Assembly: GCA_964355945.1 (NCBI GenBank)
Contig: CAYHGE010000029.1
Location: 1-35,936, forward strand
DNA length: 35,936 nt
DNA from: CAIVAT01 sp964355945
GTDB taxonomy: Bacteria; Bacteroidota; Bacteroidia; Bacteroidales; FEN-979
Direction of reading: 5' to 3'
Positions 15,758 to 22,853 of this stretch are shown here, piece after piece; positions within the stretch are counted from its first letter, which is position 1; every line of letters begins with the position of its first letter. The translations under genes and the position numbers were made by a program. The notes under the pieces were generated by a model. It made no database searches. It had not been told where the DNA came from and saw nothing but the letters and a program-made list of their open reading frames with translations.

Positions 15758-17278
15758 TCAGAGTTCACAAAAAAATCCGTCGTCCGAGAGATTTTTACAT
15801 GGATAGCGCCAGGTCATCTCTTTATCTTCAATCAGTTCATCCACATTATCCGGGCCCCAGGTACCTGCCGGATATCCATACAAGGGAACCTCATGTCCGT
15901 TTTTCCACACGTCAATCACCGGGGTTAAAAATTTCCATGCTTCAAGCACCTCTTCCGTCCTCGCAAACAATGTTGCATCACCTTTGATGGAATCATAGAT
16001 AAGCCGCTCATAAGCTGACGGCAATCGCTGGAAGGAAAGATCGTCGTAGTGAAATTCCATGTTGACATTCTGAACCTCAAATCCGGAGCCCGGTGTTTTC
16101 ATCCCGAATTTGAGCAATATGCCTTCATCCGGCTGAATTCTGATTACCAGTTGATTGCAGGATTGACGATGCTTGTCGCCCGAAAACAGGAAATGGGGTG
16201 TCGGTTTGAAATGGATCACGATTTCTGTAACACGCGTCGGCAGCCGTTTCCCGGTGCGGATATAAAACGGGACTCCGCCCCAGCGCCAGTTGTCAATGTA
16301 AAATTTCAATGCCACGAAGGTCTCTGTCTGCGAATCCTGGGCAACACCTGCTTCTTCCCTGTAACCCGGGACAACTGTTCCTTTGATGGTGGATGAGAGA
16401 TACTGTCCGCGGATTGCAACATGTTGAACATCTTTACGTTGTATGGGGCGAAGGGATTGAAATACTTTAAGGATCTCGTTTCGGATGGCTGTCGGTTCCA
16501 GCGAAGATGGCGGTTCCATCGCAGTGAGTGCAGCAACCTGCAACAGATGGTTCTGCACCATATCGCGGAGTGCACCTGAAGTTTCGTAATATCCGCCCCG
16601 CTTTTCGATACCAATGCTTTCAGCGGAGGTGATCTCCACATGATGTATGTAATTCCGGTTCCATAATGGCTCAAACATTCCGTTTGAAAACCTTGTGACC
16701 AGCAGATTCTGAACCGTTTCTTTGCCTAAATAGTGGTCAATCCTGAAAAGTTGGTCTTCACTCCAATCCAGGAGGAGACTCTCTTTCAGTTGCATTGCCG
16801 ACCCCAGGTCATTGCCAAAAGGTTTCTCAATGATCAGGCGCTTCCAGCCGTCATCCTGAAGGTTCAGGCCGACTGCCGCAAGATTCGCAGGGATAACCCC
16901 ATACATGCCCGGCGGTGTGGACAGGTAAAAAATGGTATTCCCACCGATATTCGACTCCGAGCGAAGGAGTTCAAGTTTCTGTTTCAGGGCACTATAGGTG
17001 GAAACATCATCAAACTGGATCGTCGTGTAATAAAGTTTCCTGACGAATTCGTCTATTCCTGAAATATCATCAATTTCCTTAAACTGGTTGATGGCTGATC
17101 TCATCTGCTCCCTGAATTCAGCGGTAGAAACAGAAGAACGTGAAACGCCCAGGAGAGCAAAATTATCAGGTAAAAGTTTCTGGATAAAAAGAGAATAAAG
17201 TGCGGGAACAAGTTTCCGCTTTGTCAGGTCGCCTGAGGCGCCGAAAATTACATAAATATGATTTTCAGAGATGTTCAT
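15758..17278 (-). CDS. zwf: glucose-6-phosphate 1-dehydrogenase
   Basis: Predicted 506-residue cytosolic enzyme that oxidises glucose 6-phosphate to 6-phosphogluconolactone and makes NADPH. The N-terminal dinucleotide motif GASGDLTKRKL, the EKPFG segment and the active-site RIDHYLGKE are intact, and the length is normal. It is the first gene of a zwf-pgl operon with a promoter at 17299-17306. NADPH from this pathway could feed the neighbouring lipid and thioredoxin systems, though that is only positional inference. Confidence 0.97.
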   Translation of the reverse strand: MNISENHIYVIFGASGDLTKRKLVPALYSLFIQKLLPDNFALLGVSRSSVSTAEFREQMRSAINQFKEIDDISGIDEFVRKLYYTTIQFDDVSTYSALKQKLELLRSESNIGGNTIFYLSTPPGMYGVIPANLAAVGLNLQDDGWKRLIIEKPFGNDLGSAMQLKESLLLDWSEDQLFRIDHYLGKETVQNLLVTRFSNGMFEPLWNRNYIHHVEITSAESIGIEKRGGYYETSGALRDMVQNHLLQVAALTAMEPPSSLEPTAIRNEILKVFQSLRPIQRKDVQHVAIRGQYLSSTIKGTVVPGYREEAGVAQDSQTETFVALKFYIDNWRWGGVPFYIRTGKRLPTRVTEIVIHFKPTPHFLFSGDKHRQSCNQLVIRIQPDEGILLKFGMKTPGSGFEVQNVNMEFHYDDLSFQRLPSAYERLIYDSIKGDATLFARTEEVLEAWKFLTPVIDVWKNGHEVPLYGYPAGTWGPDNVDELIEDKEMTWRYPCKNLSDDGFFCEL

Positions 17279-17298
17279 TTACTTATCGTTGGACAAGG

Positions 17299-17306
17299 CA
17301 AATTTA
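17299..17306 (-). promoter_or_regulatory. predicted zwf promoter, -7 element TAAATTTG
   Basis: Exact TAnnTTTG on the minus strand, 20 bases upstream of the zwf ATG, with an intrinsic terminator (17372-17403) separating it from the gene before. Confidence 0.6.
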
Positions 17307-17371
17307 TGTCGAATAATACGTTTTGCCAATTATAATTCATTTTCATGATTATTCCCGTATGGAATAACAAT

Positions 17372-17403
17372 AAAAGGCTGGGGAATTTTCTCCCCAGCCT
17401 TTT
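17372..17403 (-). terminator. rho-independent terminator after the DUF2892 gene
   Basis: Perfect 13-bp stem: AAAAGGCTGGGGA at 17372-17384 and TCCCCAGCCTTTT at 17391-17403, with a six-base loop. On the minus strand the stem ends in a TTTTATTGTTATT tail. It is nearly symmetric and could work in both directions. Confidence 0.88.
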
Positions 17404-17434
17404 AAAATCTTAGCAAATTTCTGAAGGCTGCCTC

Positions 17435-17638
17435 TTATTTCTTACCCTGGGTGTTAATCCCAAAAGGCAAATAAAGCGGGCAGAAACGCACAATGCCCGT
17501 GAGAATGAATACACCGGCTATAACCAATAGTAAAATACCGGCAGTTCCGGTAACGACCTGCATAAAATAGAGCACGATCAGTAAGGCTGCAACCAATAAT
17601 CTGGCTGCAATGTCGATGGTTCCCATGTTCTTTTTCAT
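17435..17638 (-). CDS. DUF2892 (YgaP-type) small inner-membrane protein
   Basis: Predicted 67-residue membrane protein with two hydrophobic helices (about 10-28 and 32-48) and the family ending RFCPLYLPFGINT. DUF2892 modules occur alone or fused to rhodanese domains and are common near sulfur- or thiol-related genes, but no biochemical role is firmly known. A single conserved Cys lies in the second part. It ends 31 bases before the terminator and is transcribed divergently from the DUF6132 gene. Confidence 0.85.
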   Translation of the reverse strand: MKKNMGTIDIAARLLVAALLIVLYFMQVVTGTAGILLLVIAGVFILTGIVRFCPLYLPFGINTQGKK

Positions 17639-17847
17639 AGTTTGTTGAATTTGAGGTGAATTTATGATAAATTATTTTAATATGTCAAAAAATGCATGTG
17701 TCAAATATTGTGCCAAAATAAATCGCATAAATCGCACTAATCTGAGTTTTTTTTTGTTACTTTGCAAAAGAATCTGGTTGATCGGGATTGTGGTGATATC
17801 ATACCAGGCTTTTTACCCTATTTCACAAATTTATAAATTGTATCAAC

Positions 17848-18084
17848 ATGTCAGATTCATGCAAGACTAACAACGAAGAAGCGCCCATGAAGGAAAGAGT
17901 TAAAACCTGGACTTTCTGGAAACCAGTGTTTTTTATTGCATTGGGTGGTTTTGGAGGTTTTTTATATTATACGTTTATAGGTTGTTCCTCCGGTACCTGT
18001 GCAATTACCAGCAATCCTTATGGAAGCATCGCTTTTGGAGGCTTTCTTGGATACTTCATGGTAAACAGGCCCTGTGCATGTTGA
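17848..18084 (+). CDS. DUF6132 family small membrane protein
   Basis: Predicted 78-residue protein with a hydrophilic N-terminus (1-23) and two membrane segments around 27-45 and 58-72. The central motif GCSSGTCAITSNPY, with paired Cys, is the hallmark of this Bacteroidota family, and the protein ends in CAC. Function is unknown; the Cys pairs suggest thiol or metal handling, which fits the surrounding redox genes. A near-consensus -7 element (TTACTTTG, 17757-17764) lies about 85 bases upstream. It converges with the DUF302 gene, leaving 18 bases between the stops and no visible terminator. Confidence 0.85.
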   Translation: MSDSCKTNNEEAPMKERVKTWTFWKPVFFIALGGFGGFLYYTFIGCSSGTCAITSNPYGSIAFGGFLGYFMVNRPCAC

Positions 18085-18102
18085 ACGCACAAAGCCAGCT
18101 GT

Positions 18103-18510
18103 TTACCTGGAACTGATGACAGATTGAATGATCTCCATGGACTCTTCAGAGGCACCATGAATGGCTTCAACAACTGTACTTACAATTCCATCGGCAATCT
18201 GAGTCATGTCAAGCATGGCAATATACGTTTTACCATCTGCTTTTTCATATACAGATATGCGGCAGGGCATGAGAACAGATGCGATCCGCTCATCATTCAG
18301 CTCAAGCAAACGTCCTGAATAGGCCGGTTTGCAAATTTCGACAACCTGGACAGGCAGGACATTTTTGCCCGCTTTTGCAAGCGATTGCTGAAGATTGTGG
18401 GTAGCCGGATTCTGCCATTCTCTCAGAGTTGCAGCTTCAATAAGTTTCTCTACGGTTACAGGCACATTATAGGGGCTTACCTGCTCAATGATCAATTGGT
18501 TAGTTTTCAT
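18103..18510 (-). CDS. DUF302 domain protein
   Basis: Predicted 135-residue soluble protein of the DUF302 family; the VEICKPAYSGRLL stretch and the MPCRISVYE strand match the family core. Structures of DUF302 proteins are known, but the function is not. Two Cys (about 60 and 82) lie in conserved segments. The gene is 17 bases downstream of the thioredoxin reductase fusion on the same strand, suggesting one operon and a role in thiol redox or oxidative stress. Confidence 0.8.
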   Translation of the reverse strand: MKTNQLIIEQVSPYNVPVTVEKLIEAATLREWQNPATHNLQQSLAKAGKNVLPVQVVEICKPAYSGRLLELNDERIASVLMPCRISVYEKADGKTYIAMLDMTQIADGIVSTVVEAIHGASEESMEIIQSVISSR

Positions 18511-18527
18511 GGTGCATTTGTTTCAGG

Positions 18528-19796
18528 TTAATTCAACTCTTTTGCAATGGCAATGGCAGCAATGGTTCCGTCAGCTACTGCCGTGGTAATCTGCCTGTAT
18601 TTTTTACTGATAACATCACCCACGGCATATATGCCGGGCATGCTGGTACGCATATCTTCGTCCGTTTTTATATAACCCCAGGTGTCTAAGGTCAACTTTT
18701 CTCTGAACAAATCAATGTTTGGTTTCATTCCGATAAACACAAACACACCGTCACTTGTTAGTTTAGTGATTGTCTTTGTCTTTAAATCTTCAACATCGGT
18801 GAGCACCTTTTCTCCTTCGCGAACAAACGATCTTGGTTCATGCTCAAAAAGAATGCTGATTTTCGGATTTGCGAACAGTTTCTCCTGTGCCTGTTTATTG
18901 GCTGTTAAAGTGGCAAACTGGTGTACCATGGTGATCTTGCTGGCAAACCTGCTGATGAAATCTGCTTCTTCCACGGCAGAATTTCCGCCTCCGATAACAA
19001 CTACTTCCTTATCCCCATAATACTTCGCATCACATGTTGCACAATAGGAGATGCCTTTGCCTTTCAGCTCTTTTTCACCGGAAATACCCATCAGGTTTGG
19101 GGAGGTACCAGTTGCAATGATGATTTTTTTAGCCCTTATTGTCTCGAATTCATCAACCAGCACCTCTTTTTTTTCCAGATCAATTTTTGAAACATCAACT
19201 GCAACTTTATAAATTGTTCCGCATTGTTTGGTTTGTTCCGACATGTTATGAGAGAGCAGATAGCCTGGCTGGGGATCAATAAATCCCGGATAATTTGAAA
19301 CTTCGTGAGTCGTCGAAACATGGCCTCCCGGGAGTGCGATATCAATGAGGACTGTATTCACTTTAGCCTGACAAAGGTACAGGCCGGCGGTAAGTCCGCC
19401 AGGCCCGGCGCCGAGAATGAGGACATCAAATTCAGAAACAGTTGGTTTGATCTCTTGTTTAATCTCGAAAACCCTCTCTTTAGTTAACAGACTGTCAAGC
19501 TGGCTGATGATGTCACTTCGTTTTATGCCGCCAGTCAGTGTGACAGGTGATTGTACGCCGTTATCGAAAAACAGAAGCGTAGGGGAGGACCTCACACCGA
19601 GTTTCTCAGCCAATGGTTTGTTCTCCTGACGAAACATTTTCACAAATTTGATGTCGTTGCCATATAGCTTTGCCAACCCTTCAAATTTTGGTGCAACAGC
19701 TTCACATGGTGGACATTCCGTACTGTAAAAATCGAGTACTACTTTACCGCCGGCGAGAACTTCAGTTTCGAATTCGGCAGATGTAATTTCTTTCAT
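18528..19796 (-). CDS. thioredoxin-thioredoxin reductase fusion, NADPH site altered
   Basis: Predicted 422-residue cytosolic flavoprotein. Residues about 1-105 form a thioredoxin domain with active site Cys28-Pro-Pro-Cys31. Residues about 120-422 are a TrxB-type reductase with an FAD motif GAGPGG (129-134), redox Cys252-Ala-Thr-Cys255, a second dinucleotide motif GGGNSA, and an FAD-binding GIYAVGD. The fusion order is reversed relative to the known mycobacterial TrxB-Trx. The HRRxxxR motif that gives NADPH specificity in E. coli TrxB reads HQFATLT here, lacking all three Arg, so the electron donor may not be NADPH. It lies upstream of DUF302 on the same strand; a hairpin element occupies the region before it. 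No exact -7 element was found. Confidence 0.9.
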   Translation of the reverse strand: MKEITSAEFETEVLAGGKVVLDFYSTECPPCEAVAPKFEGLAKLYGNDIKFVKMFRQENKPLAEKLGVRSSPTLLFFDNGVQSPVTLTGGIKRSDIISQLDSLLTKERVFEIKQEIKPTVSEFDVLILGAGPGGLTAGLYLCQAKVNTVLIDIALPGGHVSTTHEVSNYPGFIDPQPGYLLSHNMSEQTKQCGTIYKVAVDVSKIDLEKKEVLVDEFETIRAKKIIIATGTSPNLMGISGEKELKGKGISYCATCDAKYYGDKEVVVIGGGNSAVEEADFISRFASKITMVHQFATLTANKQAQEKLFANPKISILFEHEPRSFVREGEKVLTDVEDLKTKTITKLTSDGVFVFIGMKPNIDLFREKLTLDTWGYIKTDEDMRTSMPGIYAVGDVISKKYRQITTAVADGTIAAIAIAKELN

Positions 19797-19880
19797 TTTT
19801 GGGATTTAAAAGTGTTTTGAGTTGATGTAAGGTTTATTGTTTTAGTGTAAATATTGGTTTTCCCTGATGGATGGATGAAT

Positions 19881-19980
19881 AATTTCTCGCAGATTTTCGC
19901 AGATTTATTGCGCAGATTAACGCAGATTTTGCTTTTCAGCGAAAATCAGCGGCTTTTTCTGCGAAAATCTGCGAGAAATT
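19881..19980. repeat. long inverted repeat with CGCAGATT-type units
   Basis: Arms 19881-19903 and 19958-19980 are perfect 23-bp reverse complements. The 54-base loop holds more copies of the same words (CGCAGATTAACGCAGATTTT and GCGAAAATCAGCGG), so the element is built from short dispersed repeats. It lies between the SPASM radical SAM gene and the thioredoxin reductase fusion and could act as a terminator or a REP/MITE-like element. Confidence 0.9.
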
Positions 19981-20023
19981 TTGTTCATTTTTGTAAAAAT
20001 TTTAGCTTACACTGATTGAATAC

Positions 20024-21361
20024 TTAATCGATAGGTTGATTATTCCCGAAATAGGCAGAAAATCCCAGCTCGAGTAACTCTTTGACAGGCCGGCAGTCGG
20101 TTGTACAGATGTTTCCGGTCCTGTTTTTGGCAACGGATCCGCATCCGCCGCCGCAGGCAAGTTGCAAGTTGCATGATTTACATTCGGGAATGGCAGTAAC
20201 ATCGCGGCTTTCCCACTCATTAATCAGTTCCACCCTTCGGGTAACCTCCGGGTAGAATGTTCCCAATGATTCACCCGGTTTTCCAACTGTTGCCGTGCAT
20301 GAAAAGATTTGCCCGGAAAAGTCAAATGCCCATTCGGTTTTACAGGCCGGGCATGCATCGAACAGCGGATCAGGAAGGCTTTCATTCTCTGCGAGGAATT
20401 TCGAGATCGAATATGCCGGCTTATAAAATTCAAGAATGAATGGATACTTCTTAACCTGCTCGTAGATGGTCTCGTAAAGTGAAATACGGCTGAACAGTTT
20501 TTCTGAAGTCGCCTGGCAGTGATGCAATTCATAATTCCTGCCCAGTTGGGTTTTAAAGAGTTCGTTCCTGGTCCAGCCTTTATCAATGGCAAACTGCGCC
20601 ATTTCAGGCAGTCCGTCAATATTATCCTTGTCAATCACCATGCGAAGATTTACAGGTAATTGGTTCTCAAGGCAGGCATCGATCCCTTTCACAATCTGTT
20701 CAAATGTTGAACCGCCGCCTTTCAGGAACCGGCGCGCATCATGCTTACTGCCCACACCATCAAGAGTCACCTGGAGCTCACGGATCCTGCCTGTCTTCAG
20801 GATTTCTGTATAATCCGACAACGAATATCCGTTCGTCACAAAACACACTTCAAGGTCTGACTCATTTGCCAGCTCAAGCAAGTAAGCAATATGCTCTTTC
20901 TGCTTCTGTGAATTCAGCAATGGCTCACCTCCAAAGACCGTGAGATACTTTTTCCGGCCCGCAAATTCACGGTTGATATAGCTGAAAAAGGCCTTCGTAA
21001 CTTCAAAAGTAAGTCCTGACGCCGGATTTGCATATTCATCCTGGTAACAGTAGGTACATGCAAAATTGCAGGCATAATTCGGAACAAAGAACAACTGCAA
21101 CTCATCCCCATCACGGGTGTCGGTAAAATCGAGGTATTTCGCACGGTATAGTCGCTCTTCCTCTGAACGATCCATGAAATAGCCCTGTTCTGTGAGATTC
21201 TTTCGAAACTCCTCAGAAATCTCATCTCCCTCAAGGAAATTGCTCAGCATTGTACCTTCTGCAGGGCTTAAAATATCTGCACTGCCTGTCAGCAGGTTTA
21301 CGATGAAATAATTATCAGATCCTTTGATCCTGGAAAAAATATTATGCCTGGAATATGTCAT
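20024..21361 (-). CDS. SPASM-domain radical SAM peptide maturase
   Basis: Predicted 445-residue radical SAM enzyme of the SPASM type. The SAM-cleaving cluster motif CX3CX2C is at Cys98, Cys102 and Cys105 (YACNFACTYCYQ). FGGEPLLN (SAM-binding GGE) and TLDG are also visible. The C-terminal Cys set (337, 340, 355, 394, 397, 403, 407, 419, 423) fits two auxiliary iron-sulfur clusters. Residues 1-90 may form a peptide-recognition domain. Known relatives install thioether or C-C links in ribosomal peptides or make formylglycine in sulfatases; no sulfatase is nearby. A 35-residue Cys peptide is encoded 14 bases upstream, the classic layout of a RiPP precursor and its maturase. Confidence 0.9.
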   Translation of the reverse strand: MTYSRHNIFSRIKGSDNYFIVNLLTGSADILSPAEGTMLSNFLEGDEISEEFRKNLTEQGYFMDRSEEERLYRAKYLDFTDTRDGDELQLFFVPNYACNFACTYCYQDEYANPASGLTFEVTKAFFSYINREFAGRKKYLTVFGGEPLLNSQKQKEHIAYLLELANESDLEVCFVTNGYSLSDYTEILKTGRIRELQVTLDGVGSKHDARRFLKGGGSTFEQIVKGIDACLENQLPVNLRMVIDKDNIDGLPEMAQFAIDKGWTRNELFKTQLGRNYELHHCQATSEKLFSRISLYETIYEQVKKYPFILEFYKPAYSISKFLAENESLPDPLFDACPACKTEWAFDFSGQIFSCTATVGKPGESLGTFYPEVTRRVELINEWESRDVTAIPECKSCNLQLACGGGCGSVAKNRTGNICTTDCRPVKELLELGFSAYFGNNQPID

Positions 21362-21375
21362 TGGATTAATAACTG

Positions 21376-21483
21376 CTAATCATGGCAACCTACAATGGTT
21401 TTCGAGGTTTTGGCACAACACTGGGCCACTTTTTTGGATTCTGCTTTTTTAACTTCAACCTTTTTTTTAACCAGACTTTTCAT
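21376..21483 (-). CDS. candidate RiPP precursor peptide (35 residues, three Cys)
   Basis: A short ATG-to-TAG frame of 35 codons. The first 18 residues are Lys-rich (MKSLVKKKVEVKKAESKK); the C-terminus is VAQCCAKTSKTIVGCHD, with Cys22, Cys23 and Cys33. The charged leader and Cys/Thr/Ser/Lys-containing core look like a modified peptide. Context supports it: 42 bases after an ArsM-like methyltransferase, 14 bases before a SPASM radical SAM enzyme, same strand, and no other explanation for the gap. It lacks a GG-type leader cleavage site and I recognise no family. Possible products are a thioether-bridged peptide or a metal/metalloid-binding peptide. A chance ORF cannot be fully excluded. Confidence 0.72.
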   Translation of the reverse strand: MKSLVKKKVEVKKAESKKVAQCCAKTSKTIVGCHD

Positions 21484-21525
21484 ACGTTTAGTTTTGTTGT
21501 TTATAATTGATTATTAACATTTGAT

Positions 21526-22179
21526 TTACTCTTCAGACCTGCAGGAGCAGGAATCTTTTTTACCGGCAATGGTGAAACTGGCTACTTTGGCATTTCCTTT
21601 AGTATAAGGAGCAGATTCTTCAATAATTTCAACCGTTGAGAATCCGGCATTGTCAAGTTGTTTCATATATTCGTCACGTGTTACAGAGCCGGCCCAGCAT
21701 TCTGCCACTGCCACGGGATCATTCCGGTATTCATCGGCAATTGCAGTTATGGCATAGATATCACTGATCACAAATCTTCCGCCATTCTTCAGGATGCGGT
21801 AAATTTCATTCCAAACTGCCTGCTTGTCGGCAGCGTGATTTAGTGTGCAATTTGATATAACCAGATCTGCAACCTGGTCGGGAAGTGCAAGGTTCTCCAG
21901 TTCGCATTGGATAAAGCTGACATTGGTGACCCTAAATTTGGACGCATTCCGGCGTGCTTTTTCAAGCATCCCGTCTGAAATGTCAATGCCGTATACAAAA
22001 CCCGTTTCACCTGTCAATTCGGCCATGCGCAACACATCCGTTCCACGACCGCTTCCAAGGTCAACGCATATTTCACCGGTTTTAGGCTCTGCAAAATTGA
22101 TCGCCCCACCACAGGAAAGGCAACATTCTGATTCAGCCAACCCGCTGTATCTGTCGTTTATCTCTTTTATTTCCATCAT
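21526..22179 (-). CDS. ArsM-like SAM-dependent methyltransferase
   Basis: Predicted 217-residue class I methyltransferase. The SAM-binding motif VDLGSGRGTD, the acidic GIDISDGML and the SNCTLNHAADKQAVWNEIYRILKNGG segment match arsenite methyltransferases. Cys111 (SNC) and Cys161 (AECWAGS) fall where ArsM has its arsenic-binding pair. Extra Cys occur at 19, 20 and 23 near the N-terminus and at 211 and 213 in the tail (SCSCRSEE). It is shorter than typical ArsM (about 260 or more). Expected role: methylation of trivalent arsenic or another soft metalloid, or methylation of a product of the adjacent radical SAM locus. A promoter at 22192-22199 suggests it heads a unit with the small peptide and the SPASM enzyme. 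Confidence 0.8.
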   Translation of the reverse strand: MMEIKEINDRYSGLAESECCLSCGGAINFAEPKTGEICVDLGSGRGTDVLRMAELTGETGFVYGIDISDGMLEKARRNASKFRVTNVSFIQCELENLALPDQVADLVISNCTLNHAADKQAVWNEIYRILKNGGRFVISDIYAITAIADEYRNDPVAVAECWAGSVTRDEYMKQLDNAGFSTVEIIEESAPYTKGNAKVASFTIAGKKDSCSCRSEE

Positions 22180-22191
22180 TGGTTATTCTTT

Positions 22192-22199
22192 CAAAGGTA
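22192..22199 (-). promoter_or_regulatory. predicted promoter of the ArsM-peptide-SPASM unit, -7 TACCTTTG
   Basis: Exact TAnnTTTG on the minus strand, in the 34-base gap between the thioredoxin stop and the methyltransferase ATG. It would give a very short leader of about 6 bases. Confidence 0.6.
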
Positions 22200-22213
22200 A
22201 CAATAAATTCAAC

Positions 22214-22639
22214 TTAGAGATTGTGCCTGCGATCAAATTCTTTTAGTAAATAGTCCTTGGTTTTAACCCCGACGATCCGTTTTACCTCTTTCCCGTTTTG
22301 AAACAGGATCATTGTTGGAATACTGCGAATGCCAAACCTGGCGGCAGTGGCCTTTTGCTCGTCGACGTTGACTTTGGCAATGGTAACTTTGCCATTTACC
22401 TCTGCTGCAACCTCGTTCAGCACTGGAATCATCATTTTACAGGGCATGCACCAGGAGGCCCAGAAATCAACCAGGACCAGCCCGGCTTTTGTTTTATTCA
22501 GAAAATTCTGATCTGTCAGGATGACAACCTGGTCACTGTCTTTTACATCCTTCAGATTTTTCATCTTTTGCCTGGCATTCAGGATTAAAAAACCTGTCAG
22601 AAATATCACTGCTCCGATAATTATTGTTGTGGTCCACAT
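22214..22639 (-). CDS. membrane-anchored thioredoxin
   Basis: Predicted 141-residue thioredoxin with an N-terminal membrane helix (about 4-22) followed by a full thioredoxin fold. The active site is Trp63-Cys64-Met-Pro-Cys67, a CMPC variant of CGPC, and the cis-Pro loop SIPTMILF is present. The anchor has a short N-terminus before the helix and Arg/Lys after it. By the positive-inside rule the thioredoxin domain may face the cytoplasm, but this is uncertain. It could serve as reductant for the adjacent ArsM-like enzyme, since methylation of arsenic consumes thiols. It has its own promoter at 22661-22668. Confidence 0.9.
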   Translation of the reverse strand: MWTTTIIIGAVIFLTGFLILNARQKMKNLKDVKDSDQVVILTDQNFLNKTKAGLVLVDFWASWCMPCKMMIPVLNEVAAEVNGKVTIAKVNVDEQKATAARFGIRSIPTMILFQNGKEVKRIVGVKTKDYLLKEFDRRHNL

Positions 22640-22660
22640 CGTTTATCATGTTTGAGGCAG

Positions 22661-22668
22661 CAAAGGTA
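22661..22668 (-). promoter_or_regulatory. predicted promoter, -7 element TACCTTTG
   Basis: Exact TAnnTTTG on the minus strand, 21 bases before the membrane thioredoxin ATG. Confidence 0.62.
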
Positions 22669-22730
22669 CAAAACATTTTTTAATTAGTGATATTTAAACG
22701 ATTTAAAAAGTGAAAAAGTAGAAAAAAATT

Positions 22731-22772
22731 TAACCACAAAGTTCACGATGTAAGGCACAAAGGACACAAAGG
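22731..22772. repeat. CACAAAGG-type short repeat in intergenic region
   Basis: ACCACAAAGTTCAC, then GGCACAAAGGACACAAAGG: three near copies of CACAAAG in the gap between the aminotransferase stop and the thioredoxin promoter. It has the look of a dispersed intergenic repeat; only one clear instance is in this window. The rest of the gap (22640-22853) shows only the promoter at 22661. Confidence 0.5.
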
Positions 22773-22853
22773 TAAAGTTGTTAAATATCAAGTGTTTAGT
22801 TGCTAATAAATAGCTGCAGGACGGCTACTCTGACTGGTTTAACAGGATGATAT

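Noticed and set aside
20224..20634. Second frame inside the SPASM gene
   Set aside because: Shadow of the conserved SPASM coding frame; composition is unlike a real protein.
21376..21483. Standard Bacteroidota GG-leader natural product precursor
   Set aside because: The peptide has no GG cleavage motif and no peptidase-transporter gene is adjacent, so it is reported as an unclassified candidate.
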